A stretch of DNA of 64,000 bases from Bacteriovoracaceae bacterium UBA6153 (GTDB taxonomy: Bacteria > Bdellovibrionota > Bacteriovoracia > Bacteriovoracales > Bacteriovoracaceae), in contig DIUR01000012.1 in NCBI GenBank assembly GCA_002428265.1, positions 1 through 64,000 on the forward strand. Direction: 5' to 3'. Under the pieces are notes generated by a model, which had not been told where the DNA came from, ran no database searches, and was given only the letters and a program-made list of their open reading frames with translations. The translations under genes were made by a program, and so were the position numbers. Every line of letters begins with the position of its first letter. Position 1 is the stretch's first letter. This document shows positions 42,589 through 51,675 of this stretch, piece by piece.

Positions 42589-44046
42589 CTAGCTGAATGT
42601 CCCCTCAATAATCCCCTCAGAAAGCAGTAATTCGTAGGCCGAACTTGAGCAATAGACATTCGGAATGAAGTTATTACTGTTGAAAAGCTTAGAAATAAGC
42701 GAGTTTTCCACTTCTGCCAGAAGTTTTACCGATCCGTCGTCCATGGCGATCTTCACCGGATCGCGGTCTAGTAGGACATTTGAAAGCTGGGTTGATGAGT
42801 TTCGGGCCACATTTTTAGGGGATTTTACAAACATGATGGCCTTTTTTGGGATATCTGAAATGACCCAATCGGTGGCTCCACCTTTTTTCTTTAGGAAGTC
42901 CTCGATCTCTGTGAACTTCGCCATGGCCTTTTTATAGTATTTTTCCAGGGCCTGAGGGTCATCTTGAGAAAGCAGGCGCGACTTGAACTCTTCACAACGG
43001 ATGGCCTTTCCACCACTCGCTAAAAGAATAACTTTCGCCATATCTTTTATTTTTGGATTTTTATCCAGGTCACCATTAAGAAGGTGTTTATGAACAGCAG
43101 TCATAAAATAGTTGTCGTTGAAGCTATAAAACTTCATCGGATCTTTTTCAATCATGTCTAGAAGTTCACTGTAGCGGTAGATATAACCTTTTTCTAAGAA
43201 GTGAGCACAGACTCGTTCTGCAATCGAGTCATACTTCGCTCCACGAGGAGAGCGCACAACTTGAGAGTACCAGGCAAAACGTGATGTTAAAAAATCTTCT
43301 ACACAGTGAAGTGCATTGTGCCTGATCGTTAAGATGTCGTGGTTATCAACTCTTTTCACCTGAAAGTGATAAAGAAGATAGTCGCGGTCATATGATCCAT
43401 AAGAAAGACCCGTATAATGAGCATCTCTTAAAAGATAGTCCATGCGGTCGCAGTCAACTTCAGAGTGAAGAATCTGATTAGCAAGAATAGACTCATCTAC
43501 TCCCTTTACTAAGTCAGAAATTCTCTGAGGACTGATTCCATATTTTTTTAAAATGTAAGTGATCCCGCCCGGGTAATCAGTATTTTTAATAATGAAAGCA
43601 CCAAGATTTTCGTGATCGTCAGGAAGTCCTTTACCATTTTTAGCGTTAGTTGTTTCACCGTAGGCGATGTATGAGCCTTCCGTTGTGTGAGAGAACATGA
43701 ACGTTCCCATATCGTGCATAAGGGCCGCGAGACGCAAGCTCTTATGATACACGCACTCAGCTGTCAGGCATGAGGCATCCATTAATTCTTTTTCAGTAAC
43801 AGCACGCCCGCACGACTCTAAAATTTTATGAGCATTAAACATAACTCCTATCGAGTGATGAAAACGCGAGTGCTCAGCTCCTGGAAAAACGTAGCATGAA
43901 AAGCCAAGCTGTTTGATCCATCTGAGACGCTGATAAAATGGTGAAGAGATTATTTCCCATTCGATTGGATTCAATTTAATGAAGCCATAAATCGGGTCAT
44001 AAATTACGTGATTTTTTTGAGCAGGTGCGGGAGTTGGGACTTCCAT
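42589..44046 (-). CDS. HD-domain phosphohydrolase (SAMHD1/dGTPase-like)
   Basis: A 485-residue protein. HD-domain ligands appear in order: RFHHSIGVMFNAHKI (His), LRLAALMHDMGTFMFSHTTEG (His-Asp) and EVDCDRMDYLLRDAHYTGLS (Asp), as in the SAMHD1/YdhJ group of dNTP triphosphohydrolases. KLNPIEWEIISSPFYQRLRW at the start is typical. It is likely cytoplasmic and may control dNTP pools, although some members act on other nucleotides. It lies between the ftsE operon and a small gene and ends with no clear terminator. Confidence 0.9.
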   Translation of the reverse strand: MEVPTPAPAQKNHVIYDPIYGFIKLNPIEWEIISSPFYQRLRWIKQLGFSCYVFPGAEHSRFHHSIGVMFNAHKILESCGRAVTEKELMDASCLTAECVYHKSLRLAALMHDMGTFMFSHTTEGSYIAYGETTNAKNGKGLPDDHENLGAFIIKNTDYPGGITYILKKYGISPQRISDLVKGVDESILANQILHSEVDCDRMDYLLRDAHYTGLSYGSYDRDYLLYHFQVKRVDNHDILTIRHNALHCVEDFLTSRFAWYSQVVRSPRGAKYDSIAERVCAHFLEKGYIYRYSELLDMIEKDPMKFYSFNDNYFMTAVHKHLLNGDLDKNPKIKDMAKVILLASGGKAIRCEEFKSRLLSQDDPQALEKYYKKAMAKFTEIEDFLKKKGGATDWVISDIPKKAIMFVKSPKNVARNSSTQLSNVLLDRDPVKIAMDDGSVKLLAEVENSLISKLFNSNNFIPNVYCSSSAYELLLSEGIIEGTFS

Positions 44047-44066
44047 GTTTCAACTTTCTCTCTAGA

Positions 44067-44103
44067 AACAAAAAGGCCCACGCAATCAATCGCGATGGGC
44101 CTT
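44067..44103 (-). terminator. Intrinsic terminator after the 74-residue gene
   Basis: Read on the minus strand, AAGGCCCA (44103-44096) pairs with TGGGCCTT (44080-44073), with an inner CGC/GCG extension, and runs into TTTTTGTTTC (44074-44065). Confidence 0.85.
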
Positions 44104-44119
44104 CTTAAATATGTTTTAA

Positions 44120-44344
44120 TTAATGTAGGTTCTTTTTATTAAGTGCTTTCGTTTCTTTTTTCTTCTTCTTAACTGTGATCATTACTTTTTGTTGAATCAA
44201 CTCAAGCATGATTTTAGCTTCACGACGAAGATCATTGTCATTTACGAAACGGTAGAAATTCTCAATATCGATTGCAGTTCTAAAGTTTCTTGGCGTTTTT
44301 GGGCCTTCAACAACTGCTTCTGTTTCTGTATTTACTGTAGACAT
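44120..44344 (-). CDS. Small basic protein of unknown function
   Basis: A 74-residue protein with a very good ribosome site (GGAGG) and its own terminator. The middle (NFRTAIDIENFYRFVNDNDL) is helical and the end is lysine-rich (TVKKKKKETKALNKKNLH). It has no signal or membrane segment. I do not recognise a family. The basic tail suggests nucleic-acid or ribosome binding; the strong signals suggest abundant expression. It lies 53 bases downstream of the sigma-54-activator-like gene on the same strand. Confidence 0.75.
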   Translation of the reverse strand: MSTVNTETEAVVEGPKTPRNFRTAIDIENFYRFVNDNDLRREAKIMLELIQQKVMITVKKKKKETKALNKKNLH

Positions 44345-44397
44345 ATAGTATCCTCCAACTTTTCAATATTACTTTTTTAGCACTGCAATTACAACTA

Positions 44398-45930
44398 TTA
44401 AGCTTCCTTATCGAACTCAACTCCGTAAGAGTGAAGTTTGTTGTATAGAGTCTTAACTGTAATTCCAAGAACTTTAGCAGTTTTTGTCTTGTTTCCACCA
44501 AGGTTTTCAAGAGTTCCCATGATGTGAGTTTTTTCTAGCTCTTCAAGCGTTATATGTTGAAAGTCTACCGCTTTTACCTGCACAGGAGCTGCGACAACTT
44601 TAACTTCTTCTGCATTCTGGATGTTTTGATCCAGGTGTAGTTTTTCGATAATTGATCCTTCTGCAAGAATGAATGCGCGCTCTACTACGTTTTGAAGTTC
44701 TCTAACGTTTCCTGACCAGTTGAACTCTGTAAGGGCCTTGATAGCTCCTTGAGAGAAAGATTTTTGAAGATCTTTTGCTTTGTTCTGGTTTAAGAAAAAG
44801 TTTGCCATAAGTTCGATATCTTCTTTTCTGTCTCTTAGAGCTGGTGCTTTAAGAACAACAGTACTTAGTGCGAAATATAGCTCCTCTCTGAATTTCCCTT
44901 CTCTCACTAGATCCATAAGATCTTTTGTTGAAGCAGAAATGAGTCTTACGTCTGACTTAAAGAATCCATTTCCTTCAGCTTTAATTCCCATTTTATTCGT
45001 GATGAAGTTCATCAGTTTATTTTGGATAGCTGGAGTCATTTTTTCTACAGAGTTAATGAAAAGTGTTCCAAAGTTTGCGACTTCAAGCATACCTAGTTGC
45101 GAGTCTGTACCAAACATTTCACGATCAAGAGCTGCTTCGTTTAAAGTTGAGCAATCAATTGTAACGAATGCTCTATCACGACGGTGTGATCTGCAGTGGA
45201 TTCTGCGTGCGATCATCTCTTTACCAGTCGCTGCTTCACCCATGATGTATGAGTTAATTTCTTTATCACATACGCGGTCAACAAGTGCCAGAAGGTCTTT
45301 CATGGCCGGCGATCTTCCGATAATTTCTTTTTCAATGATTCTGAATGAATCTTGAATCTTTACTCCAGAGCGTGACTCTTGAAGTTCTTTTTCTTTTAAT
45401 TCAATTGTTCTTAAAAGTGTTTCGTTTAAGTTTTTAGCTGCAAGGTACATTTTCATGTTTTGAATTGGTGATTTAATTTCAGCTAAAATCGCCATTCCTG
45501 CAGTCATATCTTCTCTTGTGAACTCACGAGATGAGTCCATCATTTGACAGTGAATTGATCCAAGAACAACACCGTCAGCAGAGATTGGAAGACATAGTTC
45601 AGCTTTTACACCAAGACCAGCTTCTCTTGTGAAAACCGGGTCTCTTTCTACTGTATTTGAAAAGTATCCTCTTTTTGTACGTGCAATGTATCCAGCTGCT
45701 CCAACACCTTTATCAAGCGTGTGTCCGTTAACAACCAGGTGACCATTTTCTGCCATTAAAACAGACTGACCGTTATCCAGGATTTTATAAACTTGAACTT
45801 TTTGGCAATTCATATGGCCCATGAAGTGAGCATTGATTGATGAGAAAAAATGGTTCTCATCTAGGCTTAAAAATAGAGTTGAAGTTAGGTTTGAAAGCGG
45901 CGCAAGGTTTTTGATCATTGAGCTAGTCAT
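44398..45930 (-). CDS. Sigma-54-activator-like regulator lacking the GAFTGA loop
   Basis: About 510 residues from the ATG at 45930, with AGGAG seven bases upstream; a TTG at 45948 is less likely. A GAF domain (about 15-165) is followed by an AAA+ domain with Walker A GEAATGKE (about 231-238) and conserved FREELYFAL, LRDRKEDI and WSGNVRELQN. A Fis helix-turn-helix ends the protein (GNKTKTAKVLGITVKTLYNK). Two key parts are missing. The GAFTGA loop that contacts sigma-54 is absent (EMFGTDSQLGMLEVANFGT), and Walker B GTLFLDE is changed to GTLFINS. It probably cannot open sigma-54 promoters and may act as a DNA-binding sensor or repressor instead. Confidence 0.9.
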   Translation of the reverse strand: MTSSMIKNLAPLSNLTSTLFLSLDENHFFSSINAHFMGHMNCQKVQVYKILDNGQSVLMAENGHLVVNGHTLDKGVGAAGYIARTKRGYFSNTVERDPVFTREAGLGVKAELCLPISADGVVLGSIHCQMMDSSREFTREDMTAGMAILAEIKSPIQNMKMYLAAKNLNETLLRTIELKEKELQESRSGVKIQDSFRIIEKEIIGRSPAMKDLLALVDRVCDKEINSYIMGEAATGKEMIARRIHCRSHRRDRAFVTIDCSTLNEAALDREMFGTDSQLGMLEVANFGTLFINSVEKMTPAIQNKLMNFITNKMGIKAEGNGFFKSDVRLISASTKDLMDLVREGKFREELYFALSTVVLKAPALRDRKEDIELMANFFLNQNKAKDLQKSFSQGAIKALTEFNWSGNVRELQNVVERAFILAEGSIIEKLHLDQNIQNAEEVKVVAAPVQVKAVDFQHITLEELEKTHIMGTLENLGGNKTKTAKVLGITVKTLYNKLHSYGVEFDKEA

Positions 45931-46061
45931 TGTAAAACTCCTGGACAATTTAAGTATTAATTACTTCGTTGCGTTACTCAGTAAATAATACAGTGCGTCT
46001 GAATATTTTACAAGACTAAAATGCTCGGTTGTATGAAAATAATGCACGATCCACGTGATTA

Positions 46062-47399
46062 CTAGAAGTTATACCATCTAGGACTTATACAGTTTCCAAA
46101 TCCAGAGGTAACGGCCCCTAAAATCCCCCCATCACGGTCCATTATGTAGATATTTTGGTCGGCCTTCTGGCGAGAGATGACTCTTTGACTCGTGAAGGCG
46201 ATAAACTCACCGTCATTAGAGTAGGTCGGGTCTTCGTTTGAGCCAAAATCCTTAGTTAAGCGAGAAAGTCCCTGGCCATCACTAGAGATTCTAAAAAGGT
46301 CAAATGAGTTATCCAGCCATGATGAGAACACGATCTCTTTTCCATCTGGAGAAAATCTTGGAGTCGCATTGAACTGACCTACGAAGCTGATTCTCTTCAC
46401 ACCTGTTTCGGTTCCACGTGGGTCCATTGTATAAATCATCGCCTTACCTGGTCTGTCTGATAAGAAAGTCATAAGGGATCCATCCGCAGTAACAGAAGGA
46501 TCTACGTCAGAAGCAAAGTGATTAGTGATTTTTCTCGTATCACCTGACTCCACATTCATTTCATAAATTTCAGCGTTTCCTGAAGCAGTAAGAGTCACGG
46601 CAACACTTCTTCCGTTTGCCATGAAGACTGCTCCTGAGTTCACCCCTTCTTTGCTTGATAGAACTCTCGTTTGTTTTGTACGCATGTCCATCAGGTAGAG
46701 ATCATTGTTTCTTTTTTTACCTGAGTTAGAAATCATTGAGTATACCAGGTAGCGCCCATCTAGTGACATTGATGGCGACATAACAATTCCGCCATGATTC
46801 GTGACTTGAGAAACGTTTTTACCGTCAAAATCCATCATGTAGATTTCTTTAACTGTTTTTCTTCCTCTCGTATTTCTGTCTGAAACAAAAATAATTCTCG
46901 ATGTGAAGATAGAGTTTTTTCCGATGATTTGTTTGTACACACCATTAGCAAGCTCGTGACCTGTTCTTCTCATCCCGGCAATGGATGTCGTCATGCTCTG
47001 GTTATAGATTTGTTTTCTATTTTTGATATCTTCAAAAATAACTGTGACTTTCATATTCTCGCCACTCTTATCTACAGAAGCTGTTCCTAAGAAGCGAACT
47101 CCTTTAGAGTTCCAGTAGTCGTAGTTTGTAGGCTGACGTGAAGTTGTATTATTAGCAGCAGCTTCTATCAGGAAGAATTTCTTTTGATAAAAAGAGAAAT
47201 CGTTTCTTAAGAGTTTTACCAGATCTGTTGCTGCCGTTTTTTGAGCAGCAGAAAGACTTGCAGAAGAATAAGCATCCTGAATGATCATTTTATCTTTTTC
47301 AAGTGTCGCTTCACCAACTGCCACGATAGTTAAGTTATCGTCTTGAGCAAGAAGAGTTGTGCTGAAAACTAAAGTTAAAACTAATAATAAACTTTTCAT
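46062..47399 (-). CDS. tolB: Tol-Pal system protein TolB
   Basis: A 445-residue periplasmic protein with a signal peptide (LLLVLTLVFSTTLLAQ). An N-terminal TolB domain is followed by a beta-propeller of repeated PD40 units such as SPSMSLDGRYLVYSM, DPSVTADGSLMTFLSD, TPRFSPDGKEIVFSS and DPTYSNDGEFIAFTSQ. TolB links the inner-membrane motor to Pal at the outer membrane and helps outer-membrane constriction. It is the last gene of the tolQ-tolR-tolA-tolB run, 7 bases after the TonB/TolA-like gene. No pal gene follows. Confidence 0.95.
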   Translation of the reverse strand: MKSLLLVLTLVFSTTLLAQDDNLTIVAVGEATLEKDKMIIQDAYSSASLSAAQKTAATDLVKLLRNDFSFYQKKFFLIEAAANNTTSRQPTNYDYWNSKGVRFLGTASVDKSGENMKVTVIFEDIKNRKQIYNQSMTTSIAGMRRTGHELANGVYKQIIGKNSIFTSRIIFVSDRNTRGRKTVKEIYMMDFDGKNVSQVTNHGGIVMSPSMSLDGRYLVYSMISNSGKKRNNDLYLMDMRTKQTRVLSSKEGVNSGAVFMANGRSVAVTLTASGNAEIYEMNVESGDTRKITNHFASDVDPSVTADGSLMTFLSDRPGKAMIYTMDPRGTETGVKRISFVGQFNATPRFSPDGKEIVFSSWLDNSFDLFRISSDGQGLSRLTKDFGSNEDPTYSNDGEFIAFTSQRVISRQKADQNIYIMDRDGGILGAVTSGFGNCISPRWYNF

Positions 47400-47406
47400 A
47401 AAACCT

Positions 47407-48261
47407 CTATAAAGGAAAACCTAATAGTATATCGCCGTTTTGTGCACGTTTGCCGAACTCATCTTTGAGGGCCGGAAATGGAGCTGCTGCTTTAACTGCT
47501 TCAACTGCGCGCTGATCGTATTCCGTATCACCACTTGATTGATAAACAACTGCCCTTGTCACTTCGCCACTCATATTCAGCCAAACGCGAACGCGTGCTT
47601 TCAAATTTTTATCCATAAGAAAACTTGGAAGTTTCCAGTGTGGTCTTACCAAATCAGGAAGCCTTGAAGCGTAAGCTTGGAAAGCAGTTAAGTCGCCTCC
47701 TCCACCATCGCCGTACATGGCTGTACCTTTATTCAATTTGTTTCCTGATAGCACCAGATCTTTTAATGCAGAATCTTTATCGCCGTAAAGGCCTTTCTCA
47801 GCTTTTTGTGTTCCCTCTGAATCAACTTTTTTATTACCAATTGTTTTAAGCTTGCTTAAGAAGTCTTTGCGTTTTTTAGCATTGGCCTCTTGAAAAGCTT
47901 CAGTTGGGTCTGGGGTTTTGGAAGCTTGCGCTGGCTCTTCCTTTGGTTCAACTTTTTCTTCGACTGCTTTTTCTACAACTTTTTCAGCGACAGGAGCTTT
48001 CTCTTCTTTTTGTGCATCTTCTACTCCACTTGAGAGATTTTTTAATTCATTCAGAGTCTGAGTCGGCATCGCCACCATATCAACGCGAACTGATGCCTGA
48101 ATAAGTTCCAGGTTTTTATCGCGTGTTTCTTTCTGAATATCAAAAGCAATCTTTCCGCTTATAAGCGTCGCTGCCACAAGAGCAATGTGGATATATCCTG
48201 AGCGTCTTAGATAGAAGCCAAAGCGCGGATGATTAAATTTGGGAAGCTCGAAAATTCTCAT
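47407..48261 (-). CDS. TolA/TonB-type energy-transducing protein
   Basis: A 284-residue protein with one N-terminal membrane segment (SGYIHIALVAATLISGKIA), a long Lys/Glu/Ala/Pro linker (about 60-150) and a C-terminal TonB-type domain (ARVRVWLNMSGEVTRAVV, DTEYDQRAVEAVKAAAPFPA). It is anchored in the inner membrane, is driven by the TolQ-TolR motor and contacts TolB/Pal. Its place between tolR and tolB argues for TolA; the fold of the C-terminus is shared with TonB. Length is shorter than E. coli TolA. Confidence 0.85.
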   Translation of the reverse strand: MRIFELPKFNHPRFGFYLRRSGYIHIALVAATLISGKIAFDIQKETRDKNLELIQASVRVDMVAMPTQTLNELKNLSSGVEDAQKEEKAPVAEKVVEKAVEEKVEPKEEPAQASKTPDPTEAFQEANAKKRKDFLSKLKTIGNKKVDSEGTQKAEKGLYGDKDSALKDLVLSGNKLNKGTAMYGDGGGGDLTAFQAYASRLPDLVRPHWKLPSFLMDKNLKARVRVWLNMSGEVTRAVVYQSSGDTEYDQRAVEAVKAAAPFPALKDEFGKRAQNGDILLGFPL

Positions 48262-48269
48262 CTTATTTC

Positions 48270-48686
48270 TTATTTCCTATCTTCCGTCACAGTCACTAGA
48301 GCAATTTTATGAACACCACCGCGCTTTAAAAAAGACATAAGTCTTGCCACTTTTCCGTAGGCAAGTCCAAAGTCAGCTCGAAGGAACACAGTGTCTGTAT
48401 TATTTGCTTTAAATTGTTTTTGAATCTCAGGGATAAGCTCGTTCATAAGAACTTTATCTTTTCCAAGATAATAATCTTCTGACTTACTTAGAGATAAAAT
48501 TACCTGAGTTGCATTAAGGTTTACCGGGTTCACTTCTTTTGTTTTTGGAAGATCAAGTTTGATCCCGTTTAACATCATCGGTGCAGTAACCATAAAGATA
48601 ACCAGAAGAACGAGCATAACGTCGACCAACGGTGTGACGTTGATATCCGAAATCGCTCCTCTTTTTTTTCCTGTATTAAACGCCAT
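48270..48686 (-). CDS. tolR: TolR/ExbD-type proton-channel subunit
   Basis: A 138-residue protein with one membrane segment containing the essential Asp: INVTPLVDVMLVLLVIFMV. The C-terminal periplasmic domain (VILSLSKSEDYYLGKDKV, VFLRADFGLAYGKVARLM) fits the family. Together with TolQ it uses the proton gradient to energise TolA. Spacing to tolA is 8 bases and to tolQ 10 bases. Confidence 0.93.
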   Translation of the reverse strand: MAFNTGKKRGAISDINVTPLVDVMLVLLVIFMVTAPMMLNGIKLDLPKTKEVNPVNLNATQVILSLSKSEDYYLGKDKVLMNELIPEIQKQFKANNTDTVFLRADFGLAYGKVARLMSFLKRGGVHKIALVTVTEDRK

Positions 48687-48696
48687 AATCTAATCC

Positions 48697-49395
48697 CTAT
48701 TCGATGATTGATCTTTCAACGACGTTGATAAAATCCTGTCCAAAACTTTCCATCTCAGAGTTCATTCTATCGTTCACGCTGTTGAAATGGTTATAAAACC
48801 AAACAGCAGGAATAGCAGCAGCAAGACCTACGGCCGTTGCAACAAGAGCTTCTGCAATACCAGGAGCTACAGCATCGATTGATCCACCACCAGTTGCAAG
48901 ACCGGCGAAAGCATCGATAATCCCCCAAACTGTTCCGAATAATCCTACGAAAGGAGTAACTGAGCCGATTGAAGCAAGAGTAGGAAGAAGTTTACTTAAT
49001 TCTTCATTTGTTTCGTTTGCACCTTTTTTAAGACCGCGCTCTAATACGCCCATTCCAAAATTCTGGAAGTGAAATGCAAGTCCACTTTTTTGGTGCTGGC
49101 CTGTATAGGCTTCTTTCATTTTTACCAGTTCTTTATAACCATTTGTATAAAGAGCTTTGTATGGAGAAAAAGGCATCATCTCTGCTTTGAGCATAATGTC
49201 TTTCAGGTTTTCTGAATTATTGTAGATCTCAAAAAACTTTTTATTATTTTCTTCAACTTCTGCAAAAAGTTTTTTCTTTTTAAGAATGATTGCCCATGAA
49301 TAGACAGACGAAGCAATCAAGAGCCCCAGGACAATTTTTACAACAAAGCCCGAATGCCAGATGATATTTAGAATATCTAATTTTGCGCCTTCCAC
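48697..49395 (-). CDS. tolQ: TolQ/ExbB-type proton-channel subunit
   Basis: A 232-residue protein when started at GTG 49395, which has AGGAG five bases upstream; this matches usual TolQ length. A longer frame back to 49620 has no ribosome site and adds 75 implausible residues. Three membrane segments are present: VVKIVLGLLIASSVYSWAII, LLPTLASIGSVTPFVGLFGT and PGIAEALVATAVGLAAAIPA. The conserved Thr and Gly-rich GLFGTVWGIIDAF is present. It forms the ion channel core with TolR. Confidence 0.94.
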   Translation of the reverse strand: MEGAKLDILNIIWHSGFVVKIVLGLLIASSVYSWAIILKKKKLFAEVEENNKKFFEIYNNSENLKDIMLKAEMMPFSPYKALYTNGYKELVKMKEAYTGQHQKSGLAFHFQNFGMGVLERGLKKGANETNEELSKLLPTLASIGSVTPFVGLFGTVWGIIDAFAGLATGGGSIDAVAPGIAEALVATAVGLAAAIPAVWFYNHFNSVNDRMNSEMESFGQDFINVVERSIIE

Positions 49396-49484
49396 AATAA
49401 CTCCTGAGTGATTTGAAAAATTTATTTTATGCCTATTCATCATAGACAATTTTTTGTATTTTTTTAAGTTAAATCGACAGGCGA

Positions 49485-50351
49485 TTAATCCCGATATATA
49501 TACTCTGGTTTTTTTCTGATCGTGTATTGCAGATACCCGAGTGCAAATGCAATAAGTATAAACACAGATAGTGTTGAGATTTTTTTTGATGCGGCCATTG
49601 GCGAGTATATTTCTCCCCATACTGGATCAAGTCCCAAGAGTGAGAATGATGGAATGATAAACGCGATTAGAAACAACGCTGGAAGTGTCCAGTTTTTTCT
49701 TCTCCACTCTCCTGCATAAACCAGCAAGATGAAAAAAGCATAGAGCTTAAAGCTGATGGTTTGTTCGTAAATAAAAGTCGCTGATGTGAAAAAATAAAAA
49801 AACAAAGGAAGGACAAACATTCTTTGCAGTCTTTGTTTATCTTCTCTAACTGGATAAAAGACATCTAGGATAACTAATAAAACATAATCTACTGCAAAAA
49901 AAACAAAAGTTCCGATCATTGAAAGCAGCAATCGATCAACTTCAATAATCATAGTTTTGTTAAATTTTATTTCCCCGACTCCCATAAGGCCCAATACCAG
50001 AAATAGTACGGTTACCAGAATTTCTAATCTTGGCGTTTGCGTGCTGTTTCTAAAATAACTATTTAATGAAAATACTTTTTGCGTTTTTAAATTAACAAAA
50101 AGCATGGCCAGGTAGAACACGACGAACTTCGAAATGATAATAAGAGTCCATCCACGATCCCCGATCCAGTCACCGATAGTTCTGATGTTGTGATCAAGTA
50201 GAAGGTGGAAAAAAGAAATCAAAGAAATGAGAATGAGATGAAAGCCCCACAAAATGGCGTAAAAGAGCGTGTAAAAAATCATCTGCTTCCCCAGGTTTGA
50301 CTGGAGAAATACGAGAGTCTTATTATAGGCAGATTGAAGACTTGCCATCAT
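49485..50351 (-). CDS. Polytopic membrane protein of unknown function
   Basis: A 288-residue protein with about eight hydrophobic segments, among them MIFYTLFYAILWGFHLILIS, WTLIIISKFVVFYLAMLFV, ILVTVLFLVLGLMG and KISTLSVFILIAFALGYLQY. It has no signal peptide or known motif. The start at 50351 overlaps the previous gene by one base, so it is coupled. It lies 89 bases upstream of tolQ on the same strand but at a distance that allows a separate promoter. Confidence 0.7.
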   Translation of the reverse strand: MMASLQSAYNKTLVFLQSNLGKQMIFYTLFYAILWGFHLILISLISFFHLLLDHNIRTIGDWIGDRGWTLIIISKFVVFYLAMLFVNLKTQKVFSLNSYFRNSTQTPRLEILVTVLFLVLGLMGVGEIKFNKTMIIEVDRLLLSMIGTFVFFAVDYVLLVILDVFYPVREDKQRLQRMFVLPLFFYFFTSATFIYEQTISFKLYAFFILLVYAGEWRRKNWTLPALFLIAFIIPSFSLLGLDPVWGEIYSPMAASKKISTLSVFILIAFALGYLQYTIRKKPEYIYRD

Positions 50352-51232
50352 TAAAAGCGTGTTGGCTTTGGTCTAAGCCAGTTTAACTGCAGTTCCGGTG
50401 AAGGATAGATCTGGCTATATTTTTTATAAAGCGTATTGGTCTTAGTGAGATTATCGATCTTCTCTAAAAGAGTCAGATAGGTATTCCACATTTTAAGATC
50501 TGGTTTTAAAAGCTTATCCATTTCAGTTGTTGTTTCAAACTGCTCCTGGAAACTAAATCCTTTTTCCATCAACACCGTGTTGTATTTTTTTAGATGATCA
50601 TCAATCAATTTTTTATTAAAAGGTTTCCCGAGAAAATTTGTCCCAAGATAAGCTTCCAACTCTTTTGAATTGACGTAATTTTTCATATAACCGTTTTTAG
50701 CACGGATGAAGTCTTCAAAAAGAATCAGGGAGATTTCGACTTTTGATAAATCTAGCGTTCTGATGAATGGAAGCGAGAGTAAAAAGATGTACTCTTTATC
50801 ATTTGTCGGCAAGGCCGCATGGATAACTTCTGTTGAGTCCAAAAGAAGAATCTTAATCTTTTTTTCATAATGCCCTTGAGTTTCAAGCATTGTGATAAAT
50901 GATTTTTCCAACTCGAACTCTGGCTTATGAAAATCCCACTTTAAGACTGTCGCATTTTTTACCAGCCATAGTTCTGAAAATATATTCCAGAAGTCGTCAC
51001 TAGTAGGAACATTGTATTTTTTCGAGTCCTGGAGTTTTTTCTTGTCCATTAAAACTCTTTTTTCAGTCTCTTTCTTCTTTAACTCATCTTCTAGACCATC
51101 TTTTTTAATCAGGTCTTTAATGGAAGAAAAATCAATCAGGTCTTTTCCTTCTTCTGGCTTAGCTGGGGCCGCGACAGGATCAGCACAAAAAGCAGGAAGG
51201 GACAAAAAACTCAAAAGTAATAATGTTTTCAT
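50351..51232 (-). CDS. Secreted helical protein of unknown function
   Basis: A 293-residue protein with a signal peptide (LLLLSFLSLPAFCADPV). A charged, Lys/Glu-rich region (40-75) precedes a mixed alpha/beta body; VLKWDFHKPEFELEKSF and YEKKIKILLLDSTEVIHAAL suggest beta-strands. The C-terminus is helical. I recognise no family. Its start overlaps the stop of the 51229 gene (ATGA), so it is in the operon sppA-lapB-51229-50351-49485. Periplasmic location is likely. Confidence 0.7.
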   Translation of the reverse strand: MKTLLLLSFLSLPAFCADPVAAPAKPEEGKDLIDFSSIKDLIKKDGLEDELKKKETEKRVLMDKKKLQDSKKYNVPTSDDFWNIFSELWLVKNATVLKWDFHKPEFELEKSFITMLETQGHYEKKIKILLLDSTEVIHAALPTNDKEYIFLLSLPFIRTLDLSKVEISLILFEDFIRAKNGYMKNYVNSKELEAYLGTNFLGKPFNKKLIDDHLKKYNTVLMEKGFSFQEQFETTTEMDKLLKPDLKMWNTYLTLLEKIDNLTKTNTLYKKYSQIYPSPELQLNWLRPKPTRF

Positions 51233-51675
51233 TGGCGCACCTTCGATTTGTCCTGAACATACTGGTCGTAGAGCCTTGCCCAGTAGTAAAGATCATTAAT
51301 ATCGAGATTCAGTCCATCGAAGAATTTTGAATACTCTTCTTCGAAACAAGTCACTTTTTTATCAGATAAATACTGGGCCATGATGTATCCATCATAAGGG
51401 CCAACAGTTACAAAGTTCCAGTTGTCTCCGTATAAAACAAACTCTTTGCCGTCTTTTGACGTCTCTTTATAAACTTTTACGGGATGATTACAACTGATGG
51501 TTGTTAAGACCTGTGAATATCTTGAAGCATTCTGATGAACATTCCCCATCATCTGTGAGAAATACTTTACCGCTACCAAAGTTTTGGTCATTCCAGTGGC
51601 AGCTGGAGCTGAGGTTTGGGCCAATAAATTAAAACTAAAAATAAGCATCATGCTTAAGATTATTTTTTTAGACAT
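51229..51675 (-). CDS. Secreted protein with SH3-like segment, unknown function
   Basis: About 148 residues from the ATG at 51675, which overlaps the lapB stop (TAATG). A signal peptide (IILSMMLIFSFNLLAQTSA) is followed by a beta-rich part (HPVKVYKETSKDGKEFVLYG, WNFVTVGPYDGYIMAQYLSD) resembling a bacterial SH3 domain. A helical tail rich in Tyr and Asp follows. Two cysteines (about 62 and 110) may pair. It is probably periplasmic and linked functionally to its operon partners; no defined activity. Confidence 0.7.
   Translation of the reverse strand: MSKKIILSMMLIFSFNLLAQTSAPAATGMTKTLVAVKYFSQMMGNVHQNASRYSQVLTTISCNHPVKVYKETSKDGKEFVLYGDNWNFVTVGPYDGYIMAQYLSDKKVTCFEEEYSKFFDGLNLDINDLYYWARLYDQYVQDKSKVRQ

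Noticed and set aside
42589..42630. Further copies of the CCCCTCA motif seen at 12818 and 15079
   Set aside because: They lie inside the coding end of the HD-domain gene and match only partly.
48697..49620. Longer 307-residue TolQ starting at 49620
   Set aside because: The extra 75 residues have no ribosome site and are unlike TolQ; GTG at 49395 with AGGAG gives the normal length.
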